A stretch of 64,000 bases of DNA from Microbispora amethystogenes (GTDB lineage: Bacteria; Actinomycetota; Actinomycetes; Streptosporangiales; Streptosporangiaceae): assembly GCF_016863015.1 (NCBI RefSeq), contig NZ_BOOB01000047.1, forward strand, positions 1 to 64,000, read 5' to 3'. Made by a program: the position numbers and the translations under genes. Positions 24,438-32,830 of the stretch are shown here, one piece after another. The notes under the pieces are model-generated. The model was not told where the DNA came from. It was given only the letters and a program-made list of their open reading frames with translations, and did no database searches. Position 1 is the first letter of the stretch; each line of letters opens with the position of its first letter.

Positions 24438-24988
24438 CCCATGCCGCCCATGTCGGCGCCCGGCTGGTAGTTCTCCTTGGCGCCGGCGAAGTCCTTGCCC
24501 AGAGCCGTGAACGTGTAGGTGCCGCCCCCCTGCAGCTCCAGCGTGAACGGCACTTCGGACCCTGGCTTGATCTCCGCGGGCACGTCCATGACCATGATGT
24601 GGTCGCCGCCGGGCTGCAGGACGTGGGTGCCGTGGGCGGGGACCACGAAACCACCCTTCTTCGGCCGCATCACCATCTTCCCCTTGGACTCCACGACCTC
24701 GTGCAACTCCACCATGGGTGCCACGGGAGTGCTGCCGGCGATGACGGTGACGTCCGTATCGGAGTTGTTGACCAGCGTGCCGAAGGCGGCGGTCATCCCC
24801 TTCTTGGCGGTCTTGACCCACGGGTCGGTGATGCTGAGCGCGGCTGGGGCGGACGACGGAGAGGCCGCCACCGCCACCGCCGACGACGAGGCCGCCACCG
24901 CGGAGGTGGACGGCTCCTCGGAGCCGCAGGCCGCCGTGGCCGTCACTGCGCCCAGGCTGAGAACGACGAGCATGACACGGGAGAACAT
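24434..24988 (-). CDS. PCu(A)C-family copper chaperone lipoprotein
   Basis: 184 residues. A lipoprotein signal ends at GAVTATAAC (Cys21), then an Ala/Ser-rich linker, then the PCu(A)C cupredoxin-like domain (about 55-175) with the copper ligands spaced as expected: MVELHEV, GKMVMRP, VPAHGTHVLQPGGDHIMVMD, so His and Met ligands are all present. The C-terminus is Met/Gly-rich. It holds Cu(I) outside the membrane and passes it to cytochrome oxidase or other copper enzymes. GAAGGGA precedes the ATG at 24988. Coupled to the DyP gene. Confidence 0.92.
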   Translation of the reverse strand: MFSRVMLVVLSLGAVTATAACGSEEPSTSAVAASSSAVAVAASPSSAPAALSITDPWVKTAKKGMTAAFGTLVNNSDTDVTVIAGSTPVAPMVELHEVVESKGKMVMRPKKGGFVVPAHGTHVLQPGGDHIMVMDVPAEIKPGSEVPFTLELQGGGTYTFTALGKDFAGAKENYQPGADMGGMG

Positions 24989-25068
24989 GAAGATCCCTTC
25001 ACCCCGGCTGAGCCGGTACTGGTACCGCTGCACTGAACGATTTCGGCGTACGCGAGCGCACGCCGGAC

Positions 25069-25091
25069 GCACCCCGCCACTACGGGGGTGC
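25069..25091. promoter_or_regulatory. Possible copper-regulator site, GCACCCC-N9-GGGGTGC
   Basis: Perfect 7-bp arms GCACCCC (25069-25075) and GGGGTGC (25085-25091), G-rich as in CsoR operators, 80-100 bp upstream of the PCuAC start. A second dyad, CGGTAC-TG-GTACCG (25014-25027), lies between it and the gene. CsoR itself is not encoded in the window; the assignment rests on the copper context. Confidence 0.3.
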
Positions 25092-25128
25092 CGGTCACAT
25101 CAGAGAGAGCCCGCCGACCAGGTGACGG

Positions 25129-25701
25129 TCAGGCGGGAACAGTGCGAACGGTGCCAGGAGGGCCGCGCCGGCCCACCGAATGGGCGAGCACGACCGACCG
25201 CGCGACCACCCGGCGCTCGATCACCGGGACGACGACCGCGCCGTACGCCGGGTCCGGGGAGACGGCGAGCACGATGCGCAGCCGGACGGCCAGCCGGCGC
25301 AGCAGCGCCCAGAGCAGGGCCTCGCCACGCGCCAGCCACGCCGCCGTCAGCGCGACCGCCCAGCCGTGCATGATCAGCATGCCCAGGCCGGGCACCAGCC
25401 CGGAGTGGACATGCCCCCCGCTCATCGCGGAGCCGGCGGCGACCGGCTCCAGGGTGTGCGCGAACGAGAACAGCAGGTGGAGCGCCGCCTGCGAGGCCGC
25501 CAGGGCCGGCAGGATCACGGCCAGCGACCGCTCACGCCGGGCGAGGGCGTGCGCGGGCAGGAAGGCGATGAGCAGAGCCACGAGAACGGCGGGCGCGGAG
25601 ACCGACCCGCCGCCGACAGCATGCGCCCCGACCCCGAGCGCCACCGAGACCGCGGCGAACGCGGCGGCCCGTACGGCACGGAAGGGCAGGGTGGCTCTCA
25701 T
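25129..25701 (-). CDS. Integral membrane protein of the copper cluster, paralogue 1
   Basis: 190 residues, about five hydrophobic helices, beginning MRATLPFRAVRAAAFAAVSV and containing His-rich loops (SGGHVHSGLVPGLGMLIMHG). No catalogued domain is recognised. It aligns by eye with the divergent gene at 25958-26527: shared N-terminal pattern MRAxLPxR, VGAH, GRERS/RRERS, HLL/HELL, and a common RGEA-LW-LRR segment. The cytosolic tail is basic. The His residues and copper-chaperone neighbours suggest a metal-handling role, but this is inference. Confidence 0.72.
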   Translation of the reverse strand: MRATLPFRAVRAAAFAAVSVALGVGAHAVGGGSVSAPAVLVALLIAFLPAHALARRERSLAVILPALAASQAALHLLFSFAHTLEPVAAGSAMSGGHVHSGLVPGLGMLIMHGWAVALTAAWLARGEALLWALLRRLAVRLRIVLAVSPDPAYGAVVVPVIERRVVARSVVLAHSVGRRGPPGTVRTVPA

Positions 25702-25801
25702 GGCGCCGCAATCATCGCACACCGCCTCTCCGCCCCCCAGACCACGCGGCGCAAATCGTAATAATTAGGTCGAATATCTCGGAAGAGCGCGAGCGGTCCA
25801 T

Positions 25802-25839
25802 GAGAACGGAGAACCACGGCGAGAACGGAGAACCACGGC
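25802..25839. repeat. Two tandem 19-bp repeats in the divergent promoter region
   Basis: GAGAACGGAGAACCACGGC occurs at 25802-25820 and again at 25821-25839 without a gap. The repeat also contains a GAGAAC/GGAGAAC sub-repeat. It lies between two divergent paralogous membrane protein genes, a position suited to regulator binding, though slippage alone could explain it. Confidence 0.75.
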
Positions 25840-25957
25840 GCCCGCCCTCTCGTCCGGCACCGGTGTTCCCCCTCGCGCACCGGCCCGAGCCCGTCTCGAA
25901 CGAGCGGACGGCGTGGTATTGGGGCTGACCAGCCTTTGTGCGATAGTCGTTTTCATC

Positions 25958-26527
25958 ATGCGCGCCGCACTGCCCCTGCGACTCGCGCGGTCGGCCGCCT
26001 TCACGGTCGTCTGCGTGCTCCTCGCCGTAGGCGCGCACGGGTTCGCCGGCGGGGCCGCCCCGACTCTTTCCGCCCTTCTCGTGGGCGGAGCGGTCGTCAT
26101 GACCACCGCCACGGCGATGGCGGGCCGGGAGCGGTCGCCAGGGGTCGTCATCGGCCTGCTCCTGTCGGCCCAGGCCTTCCTGCACGAACTCCTCGCGTCC
26201 CTCTCGCCGTCGGTGGAGACAGCGGCCGTGGCGCACGCGCACCGGCTGGGGGTGGGCGCCGGGATGCTCACCGCGCATGTCACCGCGGCGGTGGTCACGG
26301 GGTGGTGGCTGTCTCGGGGCGAGGCGGCGCTGTGGTCGATCCTGCGCAGGATCGGCACCGGAGCGATCCGCTGGCTCCGGACCGTGCTCGCGGTGTTCCA
26401 CCTCTTCGCCCGCCTACGCCCACGCCCCCGGTTCGCGTCGTACGACCTCGACCGCGAGCCCCGGCGCGGGGCTGTCCTGCGGCACGCCGTCATCCGGCGC
26501 GGACCGCCGGTTCTCGTGTTCCTGTGA
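25958..26527 (+). CDS. Integral membrane protein of the copper cluster, paralogue 2
   Basis: 189 residues, about five membrane helices (RLARSAAFTVVCVLLAVGAH, ALLVGGAVVMTTATAMAG), with His in VAHAHRLGVGAGMLTAHVTA. It is a diverged copy of the gene at 25129-25701, pointing away from it. The ATG at 25958 is preferred over an in-frame start at 25913 because the paralogue begins at the same MRAALP motif; no good Shine-Dalgarno is seen, so it may be leaderless. Function unknown; likely linked to the CopC genes downstream. Confidence 0.72.
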   Translation: MRAALPLRLARSAAFTVVCVLLAVGAHGFAGGAAPTLSALLVGGAVVMTTATAMAGRERSPGVVIGLLLSAQAFLHELLASLSPSVETAAVAHAHRLGVGAGMLTAHVTAAVVTGWWLSRGEAALWSILRRIGTGAIRWLRTVLAVFHLFARLRPRPRFASYDLDREPRRGAVLRHAVIRRGPPVLVFL

Positions 26528-26753
26528 TTCTCTCCGAGCCCTTCTGAGGGGTTCCCTCGCGCGGCCTGCCCGCTCGGACGTCACGCCTGCCCGCGGAAGC
26601 GGCTCGCCCCGGCGTCCCGCGGACCGCTCATGCCGGTCCCGTACGGCCCGCGCGCCCGCAGGTATTCACACACGATGACTGGAGATCTCCTGTGACACCG
26701 CTGTCCGCCGTCACACGCCGGGCCACGGCCTCCCCGTACGCCTGGAGCCTGTC

Positions 26754-27344
26754 GTGAAGCGTCCCTCGCTCAGAGCGGTCTTCCTGTTCGGCGTCTCGTG
26801 CCTCTTCGCGGTGGTTCTCGCCACACCCGCGTCCGCGCACGACAGCCTGAAGAAGAGCACACCCGCCGCGAACGCCGTCGTCTCCGGGCTCGACGAGATC
26901 GAGCTGGAGTTCAGCGCGCATGTCAGCTTTCCCGTGGTCGTCCTGCACGACGCGACCGGACGCCGCTTCGAGTCGGGAACTCCACGCGTCACCGACTCCA
27001 CGGTGACGGAAGCGGTCGCAGGTCCGCTTCCCCCGGGCGGCTACACCATCGCCTGGCGGGTCGTCTCCTCCGACGGCCACCCCATCCAAGGGGAGATACC
27101 GTTCGTCGTCCGGTCGTCTTCGGTGGCGTCGGCCGGAGGTACGGCGCCGGCCGCCACCCCGGCGGCCGGAGCGGACCGCCCGGATCAGGCGACCGGCACA
27201 CCGGGCTGGATCTGGGCGGCCGTGGTCACGGTCGCGGTTCTCGGAGCGGCCGCCGTCCTGGTGGCGCGGGGCAGAAGACCATCGACGGCCACAGGTAACT
27301 CGGAGGACCGCCCATCGGGTCACGAGAACGGTGAGGGCGAGTGA
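26754..27344 (+). CDS. CopC-domain copper-binding protein
   Basis: 196 residues. A signal peptide ends at TPASA, leaving the mature N-terminus HDSLKKSTPA with the His that ligates Cu(II) in CopC. The CopC beta-sandwich (about 29-125) ends with the typical GGYTIAWRVVSSDGHPIQGE and a second conserved His. A single C-terminal membrane helix (WIWAAVVTVAVLGAAAVLV) anchors it outside the membrane. It overlaps the following CopC paralogue by 4 bp (GTGA). No CopD domain is fused or adjacent. Confidence 0.9.
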   Translation: MKRPSLRAVFLFGVSCLFAVVLATPASAHDSLKKSTPAANAVVSGLDEIELEFSAHVSFPVVVLHDATGRRFESGTPRVTDSTVTEAVAGPLPPGGYTIAWRVVSSDGHPIQGEIPFVVRSSSVASAGGTAPAATPAAGADRPDQATGTPGWIWAAVVTVAVLGAAAVLVARGRRPSTATGNSEDRPSGHENGEGE

Positions 27345-27964
27345 CAGGGAAAACGGCCAGAGCGTTTCTGCTCCTCGGCGTTCTGTGCGCCGTCCTGGGA
27401 GTGATCGCCGCACCGGCGCTGGCACACGACACCCTGCGATCGAGCACACCCGTCAGCAACGCCGTGGTCTCCAGCCTCGACCTCGTCGAGTTGGAGTTCA
27501 ACAGCAACGTGCGTTATCCCGTGGTGCTCCTGCACGACGCGGCCGGGCAGCGCCTTCCGTCCGGCACCCCTCGGACCCGCGGGTCCAAGGTGACCGTGGA
27601 CGTCGCCGAGCCGCTTCCCTCCGGGAGCTACACCGTCGCCTGGCGCGTCGTCGCCGCCGATGGCAGCCCCATCGAAGGAGAGATCCCGTTCACCGTGCGG
27701 TCGTCGACGGCTCCGCTGCCGAGCGCCTCGGCATCCAGCATCCCAGCGTCCAGCATCCCAGCGTCCAGCATCCCCGTGTCCAGCATCCCCGTGTCCAGCC
27801 CGGCGCCGTCGCGTACGCCCGTGAGCGCGACCGGCGGGACGGACGAGCAGGGCGGCCTCCCCGGCTGGACCTGGGCAGCTCTGGCAGGACCGGTACTCGT
27901 CGGAACCGGGGCACTACTGATGTGGCGGAGGAGGAAACCCGCCGATAGGGGCACCTCGCCCTGA
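27341..27964 (+). CDS. CopC-domain copper-binding protein, tandem paralogue
   Basis: 207 residues. Signal peptide to APALA, mature start HDTLRSSTPVSN, CopC domain about 30-126 ending SYTVAWRVVAADGSPIEGE: the position of the second His of the upstream paralogue is Ser here, so copper binding may be weaker. A linker with four SSIPA/V repeats and one C-terminal helix (WTWAALAGPVLVGTGALLM) follow. The GTG start overlaps the first copC stop. The pair looks like a local duplication with divergence of ligands. Confidence 0.88.
   Translation: MTGKTARAFLLLGVLCAVLGVIAAPALAHDTLRSSTPVSNAVVSSLDLVELEFNSNVRYPVVLLHDAAGQRLPSGTPRTRGSKVTVDVAEPLPSGSYTVAWRVVAADGSPIEGEIPFTVRSSTAPLPSASASSIPASSIPASSIPVSSIPVSSPAPSRTPVSATGGTDEQGGLPGWTWAALAGPVLVGTGALLMWRRRKPADRGTSP
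27734..27793 (+). repeat. Four tandem 15-bp repeats coding the CopC linker
   Basis: The unit TCCAGCATCCCAGCG is repeated at 27734, 27749, 27764 and 27779; the last two read TCCAGCATCCCCGTG. It codes SSIPA, SSIPA, SSIPV, SSIPV in the spacer between the CopC domain and the membrane anchor. Repeat number may vary between strains. Confidence 0.85.
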
Positions 27965-28212
27965 GCCGCCTCGGCTTCGGCGGGCATCAGGGCGACGCGT
28001 CAATCGGCGCCGAGAGCCACAGAGGCGATCTCCCGCGTGTATCCCTTCAATGCGGCCAGCCGGACCGGCCTGGACGGGCCGGAAAGGTCCCACAGGGCGG
28101 AGACCGACGGGCGCATCCGCATGGCGGGCTCCGGCCAGGTCATTCATCTCAGCCTCCGGTCCATCCGGATCACAACGGCGGGTATCCAGGTCGGACAACC
28201 CTGGACCAGCGC

Positions 28213-29100
28213 CTAACCGAGGGCCGGCGGGTACTCGGCCGGACGGCGTCCCCAGGCCGAGATCAGCGGCGCGAGTGTCAGGTCGAGTTCGCCCGCCTGG
28301 ATGGCGGCCAGGTGCGCGTCGATCTCGGCGTCGTCGGCCAGACCGGCCGCGAGCAGCTCGCCGCGCACGTGCCGGATGGTCGCCGCCTCCAGCCGGTCAC
28401 AGGCCGGCCCGCCGACCGGGAAGGAGCCCGACGCGGCGACATCGACCAGGCCGGCTTCGCGCAGTGCCCGCGGCAGCGTCCGTCCGTAGCGCAGGTCCGC
28501 GCCGCGACGCGCCAGCAGCTCCCGGACCGCGTCGCGCAGCCGGTTGGCCCGCCGCTGCGCCGGGCCGCTGTCGTCCAGGCATGCCAGTGGCTGCAGAGCG
28601 GTGTCGGCGTCCTCGACCAGCAGCCAGCCGCCGGGCCGCAGCGCCGCCGCCATCGTGGCCAGCGCCCGAGCCCGGTCGGGCACATGGACCAGCACGAGCC
28701 GGGCGTGCACCAGATCGAACGTCCCCGGCTCCGGGGGCGGATCAGCGGCGACGTCGTGCCGACGCACCTCGTACCCGCCGCCTGCCTCCAGCCACGACGG
28801 GTCGATGTCCGTGGCCAGCACGTATCCGGTCGGACCGACGGCCGCCGCGAGCGCCTCCGGGACACTGCGGCCGCCGGCCCCTACCTCCCAGCAGCGCGAG
28901 CCGGCCCCGACCCCCAGCCGATCGAAGTGCCCCCGCGTCACACCGTCGAACAGCTCGGCCAGCCAGACGAATCGCTCGCCCGCCTCGGTGCGCGCGTTGT
29001 CCAGCAGGTACCCGCGGGCGGGCTCTCCGCCGAGCGCGGGAGTCCCGCCGGTCGGATCCGGGGGGTCACCGATGTGCGGCGGGCGGGGCGAGGAAGTCAT
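28213..29100 (-). CDS. Class I SAM-dependent methyltransferase
   Basis: 295 residues from the ATG at 29100. Motif I is CWEVGAGGRSVPEALA, acidic motif II is VLATDIDPSWLEA, and the post-motif GTFDLVHARLVLVHVPDRAR is typical of small-molecule methyltransferases. The last third is helical, as in substrate-capping domains. It stands alone between the CopC genes and the GH43 gene. The substrate cannot be inferred. Confidence 0.82.
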   Translation of the reverse strand: MTSSPRPPHIGDPPDPTGGTPALGGEPARGYLLDNARTEAGERFVWLAELFDGVTRGHFDRLGVGAGSRCWEVGAGGRSVPEALAAAVGPTGYVLATDIDPSWLEAGGGYEVRRHDVAADPPPEPGTFDLVHARLVLVHVPDRARALATMAAALRPGGWLLVEDADTALQPLACLDDSGPAQRRANRLRDAVRELLARRGADLRYGRTLPRALREAGLVDVAASGSFPVGGPACDRLEAATIRHVRGELLAAGLADDAEIDAHLAAIQAGELDLTLAPLISAWGRRPAEYPPALG

Positions 29101-29345
29101 CACTACATGGTCATCTCCCCAGACCGCCGGCGCCACGACGACGGGAGAGGGATATGTCACACAGCTGACGGACCCCGCACGTCCGACAGGACGGTTCTGC
29201 ACCGTGACGTCCCGGGGAACCCGGCGGCGACTGGGCGGGCCGACGAGGATGCTCTCGCCGGCCCGCCCGGCCGCTCGTGGCGGGCCGGCGAGGTTGATCT
29301 CGCCGGCCCCGGTTCAGTAGCCGGAATGCGCCGTGGCCGGTCGGG

Positions 29346-32294
29346 TCAGGCGCACTTGATGGCGGTGTAGGAGGGGTTGTAGGTCGAGGTGACCTGCCGG
29401 CCATCGATCGTCGCGGTCGCCGTCACGGTCGCCGTGCCCGTGGCGATCTGGCCGGCCCTGGTGTTGAAGGACTGGTAGGCCTGCTTGCCTTGGGCAACGT
29501 CGGCCACGGCCTTCGAACCGTAGGGGGTGGTCAGCGTCACGTTCACCGGCACGGCGGCGTCGTTGACCGCGGTCACGGCCACGTACGCCGTGGTGCCCAC
29601 GCAGCGGGCGGTGGCGGTCACGGTCAGCGCGAGCTCCGGAGCGCCCGGCACCGTGAACGACGCCGTGCCTTCCGACGCCTTCAGGTAGTCGAAGCCGAGG
29701 TAATCGGCCTTGACCGTCCGGGTGCCCGCGGGCAGACCCGCCGGCAGCGTGACCGTGGCCGCGCCGTCCTCCAGGTGGGCGAGCTTCGACCACGAGCCGA
29801 CGCTGAACCGCACCTGACCGCCGGTCTCGAACCCGTCGGCCGCCTTGACCGTGGCGGTGGCCGTGGTCGTCTGGGCTCCGCTCGCGTACGGCTCGACAGC
29901 CACCTCGGTGGTGGTCGCGACGTCGCTGTTCGGGATCTTGCGGATGTCGTTCCACTCGCGGAGGGTGAGCGGGATCACGGTGCCGTGACGTGGACGGACG
30001 ACGCCCGCGTTGGTCATCGTGATCGCCTTGGCGTTCCAGGTCGGAGCCTCGATGTTCTCGTGGCACGCGGCCTGGTATCCACCGCCGTTCGTGTACCGGT
30101 CACCCCAGAGGTAGAACTGGCCGGGGCAGGAGGTGTCACCAGGGTTGGCCTTGAAGATGATCGGCCCCTCGTACCCCTGGTTGGCGACCCACGTCGTGCG
30201 TCCCAGAGCCGGAGCCAGCAACGTCCAGTTGTTGATGTTGCTGTCCAGGAAGTCGGTGTGCTTCTCCGAGAAGATGTCCGAGCCCTGGTTGCCGGCCTCG
30301 TTCTTGGTCACGCGGTAGTAGTGGTCACCGACCCGGATCGCGGTCGTGTCGATCCGCGACAGCGGGGCCGGGTTCTGCCAGACCTTGGGAGCGGAGAACG
30401 TCTGGAAGTCGCGCGTCGTGGTGTACCACATCTGCGCGTTCCCCTGACCGGTGCGGTTCACGGGGTCGTTCCACATCGACTGCGCCCAGAACACGGCGTA
30501 GGCGCCTATCTCCTCGACCCACAGCGACTCGGGCGCGAAGGCGTTGCCCGCGTTGTCGGGCGCGACCTTCACGTGCCGCTGAGGAGTCCAGTTCACCAGG
30601 TCGTGCGACTCGAACACCTCGATGTACTGGGTGTCGTTGATGGCGTATCCGCCCTGGTCGTACCAGTTCAGGTCGGTGGCGATCATGTAGAACGTGTCGC
30701 CGTCGGGTGAGCGGACGATGTGCGGGTCCCGAAGGCCCTGGTCGCCCAGCTGGGAGATGAGCGACGGCCGGCCTCCGGTCAGACCGGTCCAGTCCAGAGC
30801 GGTGTTCCCGTTGGACGTCGCGAACATGATCTGCTCGCCGTCGGCGAGGTTCTCGCCCTTGAAGTATCCCAGGAAGTACCGCTCGTACTCCTCGGAACGG
30901 GGCTTGGCGGTGATGGTCACCGGGAACGACTTCGTCTTCGAGGCCGAACCCTTGGTGATGGTCGCCGTCAGGACGGCGTCGACATCCGCATGGCCGAAGG
31001 CCGGGCGGGTCACCTTACCCGTCGGGGTGACGGCGTCGGTGGTCGATTTCCAGGTGATCGTGGATCCGAACCCGCCGGTGGCAGGGAGGTCGATGTTTCC
31101 GCGCACGGCGTCGGTGGCGTGCAGGGTCAGGTCGAACGTGTCACGGTCGACCGCCTGCGCGTCGTCGAACTCGGCCTTCACCACAACGGGGATCTCCCGT
31201 GTGGTGACCTCCTGGGCGCCCTTGCGGACAGTCGCCGTGAGCGTGGCCGTCGCGTCGGGCTGCCCCTTCGCGGGCCGGGTGATCCTGCCGGTCACCGCGA
31301 CCTTGCGTGCGCTGGGGACGGCCGGCGGCGTGTAGACCGCGACGACCGACGGGTCCGAACTCGTCCACGTGATGGTCGAGCCCGCTACGGAGCCCACCTT
31401 GGGCAGAACGATGTCGCGTACGATCGCACTGGTCAGGCCGAGGTCGATGGCGGCGGCATCGGCGTGAACGCCGGTGGAGACGGTCTCTTTCGCCAGGGCG
31501 AGTGTCTCGTCGACACTCACGGCCCGGTCGTAGACCCGGAAGTCCCGGATCGTTCCGCGGAACGAGTAGTGCCCCGACGTCTGCGAGCGAGCGAGGAAGT
31601 TGCAGTTGGTCCCCGCGGCGTTCACCGACGGCGGTGTGGTCAGGTTCGTCGACGTCGCGTGCTGCACGCCGTCGAGGTAGAGCGTGCCGGTCCAGCTCGT
31701 GCCGTTCGCGTTCAGCGACTGGGTGTAGGTGACGTGCGTCCACGCTCCCTCGGGCATGCGGACCCGGGTCTGCTGGAGGTTCGCCGAACCCACCGCGACG
31801 CGGAACCGCTGGGTGTTCGACGCGAAGATGGAGCCCTGGGCGCCGGTGTCGGCGTCGCACGAGCCGGACTTCGCGCCGAAGCCCCACATCTGGTGCTCGC
31901 CGACGTTCGCCGGGTCGATCCACACGTCATAGTCGACGGTGAGGTTCGACATGCCGGCGGTGATGTTGCTCGGCAGCCTCACGTACGCACCGTCGAGGGC
32001 GTTCTCATAGGAGTCGGGGTTGAACCTGACTCCATCGCCGGTCAAGGTCGCCTTGCCCGGATTCACGAGCGTGGCGTTCGCCGCCGAGCCCGCGCTACCC
32101 GAGTTGACCAGCGTCGTCCCACCGGTCTCGTCGAGGGCGAAGTGGTGCACCAGGCCCTCGTTGAGCTGCTCCTCGGCAGCCTGCGAGGGCGTCGCTGCGA
32201 ACGAGACCGAGAGAAGCGCACCCAGGGCCAGGCCCGCGACACCCCTGCCCTTGCTACTCAGCCTGTGGCGTGGCCTTTGCTGTCGCGATCTCAA
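29346..32294 (-). CDS. Large secreted LamG/GH43 glycoside hydrolase
   Basis: 982 residues. A long signal peptide (to about 40, ending TPSQAA) is followed by a LamG/concanavalin-like domain (about 45-265), two atrophied bacterial Ig-like modules (about 275-470; VTGRITRPAKGQPDATATLT and VTRPAFGHADVDAVLTATIT), a GH43 five-blade propeller (about 480-800) with Asp in LRDPHIVRS and the acid Glu in NQGYEGPIIF, and a C-terminal Big_3-type plus CBM-like tail with two Cys. GH43 enzymes remove arabinose or xylose from hemicelluloses. The start is TTG at 32294, supported by an excellent AAGGAGGAACAA site. Substrate specificity is not settled. Confidence 0.88.
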   Translation of the reverse strand: MRSRQQRPRHRLSSKGRGVAGLALGALLSVSFAATPSQAAEEQLNEGLVHHFALDETGGTTLVNSGSAGSAANATLVNPGKATLTGDGVRFNPDSYENALDGAYVRLPSNITAGMSNLTVDYDVWIDPANVGEHQMWGFGAKSGSCDADTGAQGSIFASNTQRFRVAVGSANLQQTRVRMPEGAWTHVTYTQSLNANGTSWTGTLYLDGVQHATSTNLTTPPSVNAAGTNCNFLARSQTSGHYSFRGTIRDFRVYDRAVSVDETLALAKETVSTGVHADAAAIDLGLTSAIVRDIVLPKVGSVAGSTITWTSSDPSVVAVYTPPAVPSARKVAVTGRITRPAKGQPDATATLTATVRKGAQEVTTREIPVVVKAEFDDAQAVDRDTFDLTLHATDAVRGNIDLPATGGFGSTITWKSTTDAVTPTGKVTRPAFGHADVDAVLTATITKGSASKTKSFPVTITAKPRSEEYERYFLGYFKGENLADGEQIMFATSNGNTALDWTGLTGGRPSLISQLGDQGLRDPHIVRSPDGDTFYMIATDLNWYDQGGYAINDTQYIEVFESHDLVNWTPQRHVKVAPDNAGNAFAPESLWVEEIGAYAVFWAQSMWNDPVNRTGQGNAQMWYTTTRDFQTFSAPKVWQNPAPLSRIDTTAIRVGDHYYRVTKNEAGNQGSDIFSEKHTDFLDSNINNWTLLAPALGRTTWVANQGYEGPIIFKANPGDTSCPGQFYLWGDRYTNGGGYQAACHENIEAPTWNAKAITMTNAGVVRPRHGTVIPLTLREWNDIRKIPNSDVATTTEVAVEPYASGAQTTTATATVKAADGFETGGQVRFSVGSWSKLAHLEDGAATVTLPAGLPAGTRTVKADYLGFDYLKASEGTASFTVPGAPELALTVTATARCVGTTAYVAVTAVNDAAVPVNVTLTTPYGSKAVADVAQGKQAYQSFNTRAGQIATGTATVTATATIDGRQVTSTYNPSYTAIKCA

Positions 32295-32490
32295 TTGTTC
32301 CTCCTTGATCCGGTCGCCGTGAACCCGTGGGGCACGGCCCCGTTCGTGGCGGGGCCGACCGCATCCGCGGAAGAGGCGAAGCCGGAAAGGGTGGTCAGCG
32401 TGCCGGCGAGGCCCGGCGTGGTCAGGCCTCGTTGAGCGTTCCGACGAGACGGGGGCAGCACAGACAAAGGTTCACCTCGCTGTGAGATGC

Positions 32491-32520
32491 GGGGGGTGGG
32501 GTGAGCTGGGGGGAAGGGGG
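32491..32520 (+). other. G-run tract, potential G-quadruplex
   Basis: Four runs of four to six G (GGGGGG, GGGG, GGGGGG, GGGGG) fall within 30 bases, separated by 1-6 nt, about 200 bp upstream of the GH43 start. On the GH43 sense strand these are C-runs, so a quadruplex would form on its template strand. Confidence 0.45.
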
Positions 32521-32581
32521 CTATATGTCACGGGTGTCCGGGTCTTGAATGCAGACACTAACCTCCAGCCCCAGCGAAAGA

Positions 32582-32589
32582 TAGCGCTA
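32582..32589. promoter_or_regulatory. TAGCGCTA palindrome upstream of GH43, LacI-type half of TGTTAGCGCTAACA
   Basis: On the GH43 strand the context reads ATGTTAGCGCTATCT, close to TGTTAGCGCTAACA, a common operator form for LacI-family sugar regulators. It is 288 bp from the start codon. No matching regulator is encoded nearby. Confidence 0.35.
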
Positions 32590-32725
32590 ACATGAGTAAA
32601 CTTTGTCAGTCGACCGATGAAAGCCGCGCACGACCTCGATAACGACCTCGTCCTCGTCAGCACTCAGCAGGTGCCGAAGCGACCAGGGTTTCCGTGTCCC
32701 ATGGGTTCTTGTCGAGGTCATCCAG

Positions 32726-32830
32726 TCAGGCCGTCGACACCGGGGAGGGGGCGAGGGGGAGCTGAACGACGAAGCGTGCCCCGCCACTGGGAGAGGGTTC
32801 GACCCACACGGATCCGTTGTGGGTCTTGAC
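32726..32830 (-). pseudogene. C-terminal remnant of a sensor histidine kinase
   Basis: About 34 codons ending at the TGA (complement 32726-32728) read VKTHNGSVWVEPSPSGG then ARFVVQLPLAP, the G2-box end of a HATPase domain (H-G-G-x-V-W-V-E-S ... G-x-x-F-x-x-x-L-P). Upstream the frame no longer resembles a kinase. This is a fragment of a lost gene. Confidence 0.6.

Noticed and set aside
27914..28198. Minus-strand frame of 94 codons after the second CopC gene
   Set aside because: No ribosome-binding site or domain, and it overlaps the coding end of CopC.
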